DNA of 64,000 bases from Calditrichia bacterium (GTDB lineage Bacteria; Calditrichota; Calditrichia; Calditrichales; J004). The stretch is taken from the NCBI GenBank assembly GCA_020635035.1, contig JACKAO010000006.1:1-64000 (forward strand). The letters run 5' to 3'. The notes under the pieces are model-generated. The model did not search any database, was not told where the DNA came from, and worked only from the letters and a program-made list of their open reading frames with translations. A program made the translations under genes and the position numbers. Shown one piece after another: positions 28,133-36,206 of this stretch. Within the stretch, counting starts at the first letter, position 1. Each line of letters starts with the position of its first letter.

Positions 28133-28900
28133 TTATTTTTCTTGCCGTCTGGTAATTTTATCGATAAGATTCAGGATTTCTTCTTCAAGTTGTTTTATTT
28201 CATCATTAAATCCCATATCCATACTGTAGTTCCTGTTATCCGGATTATATGTTTTTATAACTTCAGTAAGTTTGCCTATGGGGGTAACAAAATACCGTGT
28301 TATAAAAAAGTTAAGCAGGATTGAGAAAATAATTACTGAAACAATCGCAACAATGGCTGGCATGATGGCTCGCCGACTCTGGTTCTTTAGCTGTGTTGAT
28401 TCATGGTACAGGTTCTTTTGATTCAGCTCCATCAGATCATTTACAGCTGATTTCGTTTTCAGAAAAGACTCATGCAGTGTTTCAAAATACCAAACGATGT
28501 TACCTTCTTTTTCTGTATCGACAATTGGTCTTTTCCAGAGTGCTTTATAATTTGTGTAAGATTCGTGTATCCTGCGGATATGCTCTTCTTCATTTTCTTC
28601 TGTGATGTTATTTTCAGCCTGAGCAAGACTTTTCAAAAAGCTGCTGTCTGCTGCCTGAATAATCTCACGGCCCTGCTCCCATCGGCCAAGTAAAAGCAAA
28701 AGGATGCCGCTGTCTTCGCGTTCAAGTGCTTCAAGCATAGTTTTTGAATCAGCAATTGTTTTATAATTGTCGTCAATCAGTGAAATGACCGATTTTCCCA
28801 TGTTTGTAAATTCATAAATGGAAAGACTGCCGGCCACAATAAGAATTGTAATAAGCAGGGCAAAACCCGCCATTATTTTATTTTTTATTTTTTTTACCAT
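28133..28900 (-). CDS. Membrane HAMP sensor without an output domain
   Basis: The protein has 255 residues. It has membrane helix 1 at ~9-28, a ~145-residue periplasmic all-helical region resembling a four-helix-bundle sensor (EREDSGILLLLLGRWEQGRE, typical of KinB/NtrY-like sensors), helix 2 at ~177-198, and a HAMP linker (TPIGKLTEVI ... EIKQLEEEILNLI). It then stops at RRQEK, exactly where a kinase or signalling domain would follow. No frameshifted kinase remains downstream, as trkH begins two bases later. It may act by direct contact with another protein, perhaps TrkH. The absence of any output is the odd feature. Confidence 0.75.
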   Translation of the reverse strand: MVKKIKNKIMAGFALLITILIVAGSLSIYEFTNMGKSVISLIDDNYKTIADSKTMLEALEREDSGILLLLLGRWEQGREIIQAADSSFLKSLAQAENNITEENEEEHIRRIHESYTNYKALWKRPIVDTEKEGNIVWYFETLHESFLKTKSAVNDLMELNQKNLYHESTQLKNQSRRAIMPAIVAIVSVIIFSILLNFFITRYFVTPIGKLTEVIKTYNPDNRNYSMDMGFNDEIKQLEEEILNLIDKITRRQEK

Positions 28901-28978
28901 ATTTATAAACCGCGTTTTAACTGTCAGGAAAGCAAGATAAGAGTATGTTTTAAGAAAGGCAAGATTGGTATGAATAAT

Positions 28979-29012
28979 ATAAAACCTTACAGGGCCGGAT
29001 AGCCCTGTAAGG
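28979..29012 (-). terminator. Rho-independent terminator after the M16 peptidase gene
   Basis: CCTTACAGGGC (28985-28995) and GCCCTGTAAGG (29002-29012) form a perfect 11-bp stem with a 6-base loop. On the minus strand it begins 10 bases past the peptidase stop and is followed by TTTTATATTATT. Confidence 0.85.
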
Positions 29013-29022
29013 TAATTTGGTT

Positions 29023-31782
29023 TTAGTTGTCTTTTGATGAAAGTGGTTTACCATTTTCGTCAACACTGCCGGCTACAACTGTTACTACTGCATCAGGATC
29101 AATGTATTTTTTTATAATATTATTAACCTGGCTGTGAGTAAGTTTATTCAGATCTTTTGGATATTGATCCAGATAAGAAATATCGAATCCATTCTGAATA
29201 AAGTCTAAAATTGTTGATGCCATTCCGCGTGATGTGGCTAAGCGGACTTTGTATTGTCCAACCCGTCGTGTGACGGCATCTTTAAATTCTTGTTCAGTAA
29301 CGCCATCGTTCACCCAGCGTTTAAATTCACGCATTGTGGAAGAAAGCCCTTTGTCCAGCAGGTCTGGTGCAAAAGTAGCCCCAATATACCAGCGCCCGTC
29401 GCAATATTCATCTTCATTGTGCGTACTGTAAATTCCATACGTTAAACCTTCATCATCACGAATGATTGACATCAGACGTCCGGCAAATCCTGAACCAAGA
29501 ACGGTGTTAGCAATATAAAAAGGTAAATAATCGTCATCAGCACGTTTTAATCCTGTAGCCTGACCAATCAATACATCTGTACTTGTTTTTCCTTCCATAG
29601 TAACGACATGCATGCCGCTTTTAGTTTGTGGAACCTGGCGTTTATAGCCCTGCGGCTCCACTCCGCCGGTCCAGCCGCTGAAAGCTTTTTCAAAGGCTTT
29701 GCTGATAGCGCCATTATCCACATCACCGGCAGCTACAAAGATCATTGATTTCGGGCCGTAGTATTTGCTGTGGAATTTTTTAATATCATCAATTGTAACA
29801 GTTTTAACATCTTCCAGAAGTTTAGATATTTCTTCTTCATAATTTGGGTGATCTTTACTAAAGATCAGGCGGTTTAATGCTTCATCCGCCCGGGCACCGG
29901 TGTTATCCATTTGCCGTTTAAGATTGCCTTCTGTCTGTTTCTTTAATTTCTCAAGTTCTTCTTCTGAAAAAGCAGGCATACGTAATTGTTCGGCAAGAAG
30001 ATCGATAACCGCGGGTAAATCCTGTTTAAGACAGCGGCCACTGAAACCCAGATTAAATTTACCAACACTGAAATTTATTGAAGCACCCATATTCTCAAGT
30101 TTTTCAGCAAGAGCAAATTTATCATTTTTGGTCGTCCCTTTGTCCAGCATTCTTCCTGTAAGGTCAGCAACCATTTTGTTGTCGCCATCAGATAAAATAT
30201 CTCCGGCAGTCAGGCTCCCTGTGAAGGTAACAACATCTTTTACACCTGTTTTAGCAGTTATAACATCAATTCCATTAATTTTCTGACGTTTTGTAATATC
30301 CATTATGGAAGATTCCTGTTCCGGTGCTGCTGGTGTGACAGCAGGTTCGGCAATATAATCTATACCGGGAGTGCGATAGTATAAAGCATCCTGGCCAGCC
30401 TGCCAGGAACTTGGAGCAGGCTTTTCTTCGCCGCCACCCGGTACAATTGGAATGTAATAGCCGGTTGTGCTTTTTTCTTCAACAAAGTATTTTTTGGCAG
30501 CATCCTGAACTTCGGCAGCGGTAACTTTTTTAATGTTATCAAGATAGGTTGTGTAGAAAGTCCAGTCACCATGTGCGATTGCTTCGTTTAACTGGCTTGC
30601 AATAGAGAAAGAGCCGTCACGTCCGAACGCGGTACTTGCGGTAATCTGATTAATTGCCCGGTTTACTTCAGCATCTGTTACGCCTTCAGTTTTAATTTTC
30701 TCTATTTCATCGAGAAGAATTTTTTCCACTTCTTCATGGGTCACGCCAGGAGCAAGATATGCATATGTTAAGAAAAGGCTTGGATCTTTGAATATGGAGT
30801 GATCAGTAAAGGCATTGACAGCTTTATTCTGATCCACCAAGGCTTTGTATAAGCGACTTGTTTTACCGTTTTCCAGTACGTTCGATAGAACGCTTAATGT
30901 ATATGTGTCTTTGTTAAGTGCTTCCGGTATTTTCCAGCCAATACCAACTACACCTAATTGTCCGGGCCTTTTGAGAATAACGCGTCTTGGACCTTCCTGT
31001 TCGGGCTCGGTTGTGTATAATTCCGGAATTTTATGTGGAGAAGCAGGAATTGCTCCATAGTATTTTTTTAGCAGTTGAAGGGTGTTGTTTTTTTCGAAAT
31101 CACCAATAACGGTAACAGTTGCATTATTTGGCCAATAGAAGGTATTGTAAAATTCTCTTAATTTTTCAATGGGTACATTTTCAATGTCAGAACGCCAGCC
31201 GATTGTAGAGTGATGATAAGGATGCGCCTGGAATGCTGTAGCCCAGATTTCCTTTTCCAGAGCAGAAACAGGACTGTTTTCACCACGTTCAAATTCGTTA
31301 CGCACAACAGTCATTTCAGCATCGCGGTCTTCTTCCCTTAAAAGCAGATTGCGCATACGATCAGATTCAATATCGATCGCAAGTTCCAGATAATTGCTTG
31401 GAATGCTTTCGTAGTAATTTGTGCGGTCTGTCCAGGTGGTTGCATTAAGCATTGCACCAATATTACCCAATTGATTATCAATATGGCCACCATTGGCTTT
31501 GTTGTATTTCTCAGTTCCTTTGAACATAAGATGTTCAAGGATGTGCGTGGCTCCGGTGGTACCGGTGACTTCATTTCTGGAACCAACCCGGAAAGTGACC
31601 ATAAAAGTAACCACGGGTGCAGAATGATCTTCCATTAATAAAATTGAAAGATTATTGGAATCCATGCGGTATTCTTCTATTCCATCCTGTGCCTTAACCT
31701 TTGTAAAACCATCAGGTGTTTGAGCAGCAAGGAATGAAAAACCCATAAATAACATTAATAGTAATGTCATACGTGTTAACAT
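29023..31782 (-). CDS. Periplasmic M16-family zinc metallopeptidase, two-domain fusion
   Basis: The protein has 919 residues: a signal peptide ending LAA with Gln at +1, then two M16 halves in one chain. The active half has HILEH (His80, Glu83, His84) and a downstream Glu at about 163 (VRNEFE) for zinc. The second half has a FDIS/FVAAGDVD-type fold but no HxxEH and closes the chamber, with the usual substrate-binding RADDDYLPFYIANTVLGSG and GLTYGIYS segments. Such fused PqqL-like enzymes cut peptides in the periplasm. ATG 31782 is chosen over an in-frame ATG at 31869, because AGGAG lies at ideal spacing and the signal peptide starts there. Confidence 0.93.
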   Translation of the reverse strand: MLTRMTLLLMLFMGFSFLAAQTPDGFTKVKAQDGIEEYRMDSNNLSILLMEDHSAPVVTFMVTFRVGSRNEVTGTTGATHILEHLMFKGTEKYNKANGGHIDNQLGNIGAMLNATTWTDRTNYYESIPSNYLELAIDIESDRMRNLLLREEDRDAEMTVVRNEFERGENSPVSALEKEIWATAFQAHPYHHSTIGWRSDIENVPIEKLREFYNTFYWPNNATVTVIGDFEKNNTLQLLKKYYGAIPASPHKIPELYTTEPEQEGPRRVILKRPGQLGVVGIGWKIPEALNKDTYTLSVLSNVLENGKTSRLYKALVDQNKAVNAFTDHSIFKDPSLFLTYAYLAPGVTHEEVEKILLDEIEKIKTEGVTDAEVNRAINQITASTAFGRDGSFSIASQLNEAIAHGDWTFYTTYLDNIKKVTAAEVQDAAKKYFVEEKSTTGYYIPIVPGGGEEKPAPSSWQAGQDALYYRTPGIDYIAEPAVTPAAPEQESSIMDITKRQKINGIDVITAKTGVKDVVTFTGSLTAGDILSDGDNKMVADLTGRMLDKGTTKNDKFALAEKLENMGASINFSVGKFNLGFSGRCLKQDLPAVIDLLAEQLRMPAFSEEELEKLKKQTEGNLKRQMDNTGARADEALNRLIFSKDHPNYEEEISKLLEDVKTVTIDDIKKFHSKYYGPKSMIFVAAGDVDNGAISKAFEKAFSGWTGGVEPQGYKRQVPQTKSGMHVVTMEGKTSTDVLIGQATGLKRADDDYLPFYIANTVLGSGFAGRLMSIIRDDEGLTYGIYSTHNEDEYCDGRWYIGATFAPDLLDKGLSSTMREFKRWVNDGVTEQEFKDAVTRRVGQYKVRLATSRGMASTILDFIQNGFDISYLDQYPKDLNKLTHSQVNNIIKKYIDPDAVVTVVAGSVDENGKPLSSKDN

Positions 31783-31929
31783 AATATCTCCTTGTTTTTT
31801 AGTGTGTATTTTTTGTAGGTAAGCGCAATATGATTCGTTTAAAATAAAAAAATGTTTCAAAAAATTCATTACTTATGCAAATATATTCACAATGTTGGCA
31901 TATATATCAAAATAGGTACTTTTATATAA

Positions 31930-32577
31930 ATGAGAAAGTTAATTTTTCTGATCAATATATTATTTACTCAAAGCATAATTTTTGCTCAGAGTTCTGTCTT
32001 AAATCCCGTTCAGATGGCTGTCGTTGCTTTTGATTCTCTGCAAAATTACAGGGTAACGGTTAATACTTTATGCTGTGAGTCGGATGAGAATATTATTTAT
32101 TCATTCAAAAAGCCGGCATTCATCAGGATGGATTTTAACCGCCCGCATAAAGGAGCAGTACTGGTTTATAATCCTGTTGAAAATCTCGTAAGACTCAAGC
32201 CATTCGGACTTTTCAGCTTTCTTAAGCTTTCAATGGATCCGGATAATAAACTTATAACCAGCCCTAAAGGGCACACCGTTGACAAATCACATTTTGGTGA
32301 ATTATTAAAAAATGTCAACACATTACTTCAAAATGGTGATATTACGAGTGTTAAAAAAGATAGTCTGAATAACAGGATCTGCAACCTGACGGAGATTACC
32401 GGCAAAGATACCATTTCTGTGGATGGCATCAATGTCTATAAAATCTGGTTTGATGATTCCTTAAAATTACCTTTAAAAGTAGAAGCGTTTGATACAGCCG
32501 GGACGCTTTTGGAAAGTGTGCTGACAGACGACCTTGAAATAAATATTAAATTGGATGACGATTTGTTTGATTTATAA
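31930..32577 (+). CDS. LolA-like outer-membrane lipoprotein-sorting protein (DUF1571-like)
   Basis: The protein has 215 residues with a signal peptide ending IFA and Gln at +1. The mature part reads as a single LolA/LolB-like half-barrel: YRVTVNTLCC, IIYSFKKPAFIRMDFNRPHKGAVLVYNP, KLSMDPDN, ITGKDTISVDG, YKIWFDDSLKLPLKVEAFD. It could carry lipids or lipoproteins in the periplasm, but exact cargo is not readable. It is divergent from the M16 gene. No ribosome site is visible before the ATG (TTTATATAA), and TTGGCA-16-TACTTT upstream is a possible promoter with a very short leader. Confidence 0.7.
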   Translation: MRKLIFLINILFTQSIIFAQSSVLNPVQMAVVAFDSLQNYRVTVNTLCCESDENIIYSFKKPAFIRMDFNRPHKGAVLVYNPVENLVRLKPFGLFSFLKLSMDPDNKLITSPKGHTVDKSHFGELLKNVNTLLQNGDITSVKKDSLNNRICNLTEITGKDTISVDGINVYKIWFDDSLKLPLKVEAFDTAGTLLESVLTDDLEINIKLDDDLFDL

Positions 32578-32673
32578 TATCGCTAAGACTATTAACAGTC
32601 CGAAAAATATTCTGTTATTTATATTCTATTGATATTAACTTTATCCGAAAGGAATTTAATCAGGGAAATTGTA

Positions 32674-34314
32674 ATGAATAAGAATGTTGTATTGTTTTTG
32701 ATTTTATTTTCTATGAATGTTAGTGTTTATTCCCAGACTTTTACTTCATCCAATCTTCCTATTATTATTATAAATACCGGCGGACAGAATATTCCTGATG
32801 AACCAAAGATTTCTGCCGCAATGGGGATAATTTATAATGGCCCTGATGTTCGAAACAACCTGAGTGATCCACACAATAACTATAATGGTAATATAGGGAT
32901 CGAAAGACGTGGTTCTTCTTCACAGAGCTTTGAAAAAAAATCGTATGCCCTTGAAACCAGGCTGGAAGATGGCTCAAATAACAATGTGGAACTTCTGGGT
33001 TTAGCGGAAGAAAATGACTGGGTTTTAAATGGCCCTTACAGTGATAAAAGTTTGATCCGTAATGCGCTGACTTTCTATTTATTTAACAAAATGGGACGTT
33101 ATTCCAGTCGTTTTCGGTTTTGCGAACTGGTTTTAAACGGTGAATATCAGGGCATATATGTATTACTTGAGAAAATAAAAAGAGATAAAAACAGGGTCGA
33201 TATCTCGAACTTAAAACCGGAAGACATTGCAGGAGATGAACTTACCGGCGGCTACATCCTGAAAATTGACAAAACTCAAGGCGAAGAAGTGGATGGCTGG
33301 TACTCACAATACCGTCCACCATGGGCATCCAATCAAAGAATATACATACAATATCATGAGCCTGCTCCATCGGATCTTATGCCGGAACAGAAGGCATATA
33401 TCAGAACTTATATCAATAATTTTGAAGATATGTTGAAATCGGATGATTTCGCTGATCCACTGACCGGTTATCCCCAGTGGATCGATGTTGGATCTTTTAT
33501 AGATTTTTTCCTGATAAATGAGTTGAGCCGCAATGTTGACGGATATCGGTTGAGCAGCTTTTTTTATAAAGACAAAGATAGCGTCAATCCTAAAATTACC
33601 ATGGGGCCCTTATGGGATTTTAATCTGGCTTTTGGAAATGCGGACTATTATGATGGTTCATCTATCAGTGGCCTTTTTATCGACTATGACCTGGTGGATT
33701 ACGATTCATTCCATATTCCTTTCTGGTGGCGCCGTCTGATGGAAGACCCGGCTTATGTAAACCAGGCTGTGAACCGCTGGAATGATTTACGGTCAAATAT
33801 TTTAAGCCCGGATTCATTGAATTACTATATTGACAGCTTTGCAAATGAACTGGATGAAGCCCAGAAAAGAAACTTTCAACGCTGGGATATTTTGGGTCAA
33901 TATGTATGGCCGAATAACTTTATTGGTGGTTCCTATGGAGCTGAAATAAACTACCTGAAAAGCTGGATTGCCCAGAGATCAACATGGCTGGATAATTATT
34001 TTAATACTGTACTATCCTTTGAGAATCAGGAAAATGAACAAAAACCAATATCGCATTTTGAATTAGTGTCAATTGCGCCAAATCCTTTTAACCCTGTAAC
34101 CACGCTAACTATGAATATAGCTAAGGCAGGTATTGTAAAGGTGAACGTATTTGATGTTAAGGGGCGTTTGTGTTCTGTTTTAAAAGACAGGAATTATCTG
34201 CCGGGAACTTACCGCTTTACCTGGAATGCTGCTGCAAATCCGAGTGGTGTATATTTTATTGAAATGCAGGCGGGGCAGTTCCGCACCGTCCAGAAAGCTA
34301 TTCTGCTTAAATAA
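32674..34314 (+). CDS. Secreted CotH-family kinase-like protein with T9SS-type sorting domain
   Basis: The protein has 546 residues with a signal peptide ending VYS and Gln at +1. The CotH domain (~50-430) shows IGIERRGSSSQSFEKKSYALE, LLGLAEENDWVLNGPYSDKSLIRN, YVLLEKIKRDKNRVDI, GYILKIDK and GPLWDFNLAFGN, including the acidic DFN. CotH proteins can be atypical protein kinases. The last ~75 residues hold NPFNPVTTL, VKVNVFDVKGR and a closing GVYFIEMQAG, the C-terminal sorting domain used by type IX secretion. AGGGAAAT precedes ATG 32674, preferred over an earlier in-frame ATG at 32629. The substrate is unknown. Confidence 0.9.
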   Translation: MNKNVVLFLILFSMNVSVYSQTFTSSNLPIIIINTGGQNIPDEPKISAAMGIIYNGPDVRNNLSDPHNNYNGNIGIERRGSSSQSFEKKSYALETRLEDGSNNNVELLGLAEENDWVLNGPYSDKSLIRNALTFYLFNKMGRYSSRFRFCELVLNGEYQGIYVLLEKIKRDKNRVDISNLKPEDIAGDELTGGYILKIDKTQGEEVDGWYSQYRPPWASNQRIYIQYHEPAPSDLMPEQKAYIRTYINNFEDMLKSDDFADPLTGYPQWIDVGSFIDFFLINELSRNVDGYRLSSFFYKDKDSVNPKITMGPLWDFNLAFGNADYYDGSSISGLFIDYDLVDYDSFHIPFWWRRLMEDPAYVNQAVNRWNDLRSNILSPDSLNYYIDSFANELDEAQKRNFQRWDILGQYVWPNNFIGGSYGAEINYLKSWIAQRSTWLDNYFNTVLSFENQENEQKPISHFELVSIAPNPFNPVTTLTMNIAKAGIVKVNVFDVKGRLCSVLKDRNYLPGTYRFTWNAAANPSGVYFIEMQAGQFRTVQKAILLK

Positions 34315-34331
34315 ACTTACAAAGGGGAAAC

Positions 34332-36002
34332 ATGACCAAGAACCTGGTTTCTGTAATGGGCAGTCTGATTTTGCTGTTAATCTTAATCATAGGGTGTAAT
34401 ACCAACTCAACAGAAAGTGCAGATATGATCATAAAAAATGGAAAAATCTGGACGGCCAATCCTGAAATGCCGGAAGCTGAAGCTTTAGCAATTCGTGATG
34501 ATAAAATAATTGCAATAGGTACAAATAGCGACATTGAAGCTTTTGAAAAAGATGGCGTACCTGTTATCGATGCAGCCGGTAAAATGATTGTTCCCGGTTT
34601 TATTGACAGTCATGTACATTTTATTGAAGGCGGTTTCCGGCTTGCATCGGTGCAGCTGCGTGATGCTTCAACACCTGAAGAATTTGCAAAACGTATCGCT
34701 GATTTCGCGAAAACCATTCCGGCAGGAACATGGATTACCGGCGGTGACTGGGATCATGAACTTTGGGGTGGCAAATTACCCCAGGCTGATTGGGTAGATA
34801 AATACACTCCCGATAATCCTGTTTTTGTAAGCCGCCTGGACGGGCACATGGCACTGGCCAACAGCCTGACCATGAAGCTTGCTAAAGTTAATGCAAAAAC
34901 AAAATCCGTTGAAGGTGGTACAATCGTTAAAAATAAAGAAGGAAAGCCGACTGGTATTTTTAAAGACAACGCCATGGATTTGATCTATCCGGTAATGCCC
35001 GATCCGCCGGATGAAATGAAATTACGTGCTTTAAAAGCAGCCATGGATTATGTGGCAATGCAGGGGGTAACCAGTGTTGATCATATGGGAAGCTGGGATG
35101 ACCTGCAGGTTTTTATGAATGCCAGGGATAAAAATTTATTAAAGACACGTATTTATGCGTCTGTTCCGCTCTCAACCTGGGAAAAACTTGCAGATTATGT
35201 TCAAAAAAATGGAAAAGGTGATAAGTGGCTCAGCTATGGTGGTCTAAAGGGATTTGTCGATGGTTCACTGGGTTCACACACGGCTGCATTTTTTGAACCT
35301 TATTCTGATTCTCCTGATAGTAAAGGTTTTTTTGTAAATGATTATGATGACTTGAAAAAATGGATTTTGAATGGTGATAAAAATAATCTGCAGGCGGTAA
35401 TACACGCCATTGGAGATAGTGCCATCAGCACATTAATTGATATTTTTGAACAAGTTAAAAATGAAAATGGTGATCGTGACCGGCGTTTCCGCATTGAACA
35501 TGCCCAACATATTGCACGTAAAGATCTGCAACGTTTTAAAAAAAATAAAATAATCGCAAGTATGCAGCCGTATCATGCCATCGATGATGGTCGTTGGGCT
35601 GAAAAAGTGATCGGACCGCAGCGTATTAAAGAAGCCTATTGTTTCCGCTCGCTTTTGGATAACAATGTAATACTTGCTTTTGGCAGTGACTGGTTTGTTG
35701 CGCCGCCAACCCCGCTTGAAGGAATCTATGCAGCAGTTACCCGCCGGACACTGGATGGGAAAAACCCGGATGGCTGGGTTCCTGAACAAAAAATATCTGT
35801 GGAAGAAGCGTTACGGGCCTATACAATTGATGCGGCTTTTGCATCATTTGAAGAAGATATTAAAGGCAGTTTGGAAAAAGGAAAACTGGCTGACCTGGTT
35901 ATTCTTGATAAAAATCTATTTGAAATACCCGATTCAACGATAAAAGATGTGCATGTAGACAAAACAATCCTGGGTGGAAAAATTATTTATGATTCACACT
36001 AA
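34332..36002 (+). CDS. YtcJ-like amidohydrolase, predicted lipoprotein
   Basis: The protein has 556 residues. A lipobox (LIIGC near residue 22) marks it as a lipoprotein, unusual for this mostly cytoplasmic family. Then come the beta-sandwich (DMIIKNGKIWTANPEMPEAE), the metal motif GFIDSHVHFIEGG, and WITGGDWDHELWGG. Later come GFVDGSLGSHTAAFF, VIHAIGDSA, RIEHAQHI and AFGSDWFVAPPTPL, the remaining metal and catalytic positions of the YtcJ/AidB-type imidase fold. It should hydrolyse a cyclic amide or related bond; the substrate is unknown. It lies 17 bases downstream of the CotH gene with GGGGAAA as ribosome site. Confidence 0.92.
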   Translation: MTKNLVSVMGSLILLLILIIGCNTNSTESADMIIKNGKIWTANPEMPEAEALAIRDDKIIAIGTNSDIEAFEKDGVPVIDAAGKMIVPGFIDSHVHFIEGGFRLASVQLRDASTPEEFAKRIADFAKTIPAGTWITGGDWDHELWGGKLPQADWVDKYTPDNPVFVSRLDGHMALANSLTMKLAKVNAKTKSVEGGTIVKNKEGKPTGIFKDNAMDLIYPVMPDPPDEMKLRALKAAMDYVAMQGVTSVDHMGSWDDLQVFMNARDKNLLKTRIYASVPLSTWEKLADYVQKNGKGDKWLSYGGLKGFVDGSLGSHTAAFFEPYSDSPDSKGFFVNDYDDLKKWILNGDKNNLQAVIHAIGDSAISTLIDIFEQVKNENGDRDRRFRIEHAQHIARKDLQRFKKNKIIASMQPYHAIDDGRWAEKVIGPQRIKEAYCFRSLLDNNVILAFGSDWFVAPPTPLEGIYAAVTRRTLDGKNPDGWVPEQKISVEEALRAYTIDAAFASFEEDIKGSLEKGKLADLVILDKNLFEIPDSTIKDVHVDKTILGGKIIYDSH

Positions 36003-36013
36003 TTTGGCACGAA

Positions 36014-36193
36014 TTAAAACCAGTTCCAGCCGTCCTGCGTGATCATGTAGTAAATGACATAAAACCAGTTCAGAATCCCGTGGATAACAGCCCAGATGAT
36101 TGATTTATTGGTTGTCCATGAAATCACAACGGCTAAGATTGATCCTAAACCTATTGAAGAACCTGCAGCGATCTTGTTATTATTTTTACCCAT
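36014..36193 (-). CDS. Small two-helix membrane protein
   Basis: The protein has about 59 residues with two hydrophobic helices: AAGSSIGLGSILAVVISWT, then SIIWAVIHGILNWFYVIYYM. The aromatic second helix ending in WNWF recalls small uncharacterised Bacteroidota membrane proteins. The first frame Met is at 36205, but GGGAG lies five bases upstream of Met 36193, so I start there. The kinase stop is 14 bases upstream, so translation is coupled to it. Function is unknown; a partner of the kinase is one idea. Confidence 0.6.
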   Translation of the reverse strand: MGKNNNKIAAGSSIGLGSILAVVISWTTNKSIIWAVIHGILNWFYVIYYMITQDGWNWF

Positions 36194-36206
36194 CATGACT
36201 CCCATA

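Noticed and set aside
28133..28900. Chemoreceptor or kinase pseudogene
   Set aside because: There is no remnant of an output domain downstream; the frame is intact and tightly joined to trkH, so I keep it as a complete gene.
32674..34314. Spore coat role from the CotH name
   Set aside because: The organism shows Gram-negative outer-membrane genes and the protein carries a secretion sorting domain; CotH-fold proteins are widespread outside spore formers.
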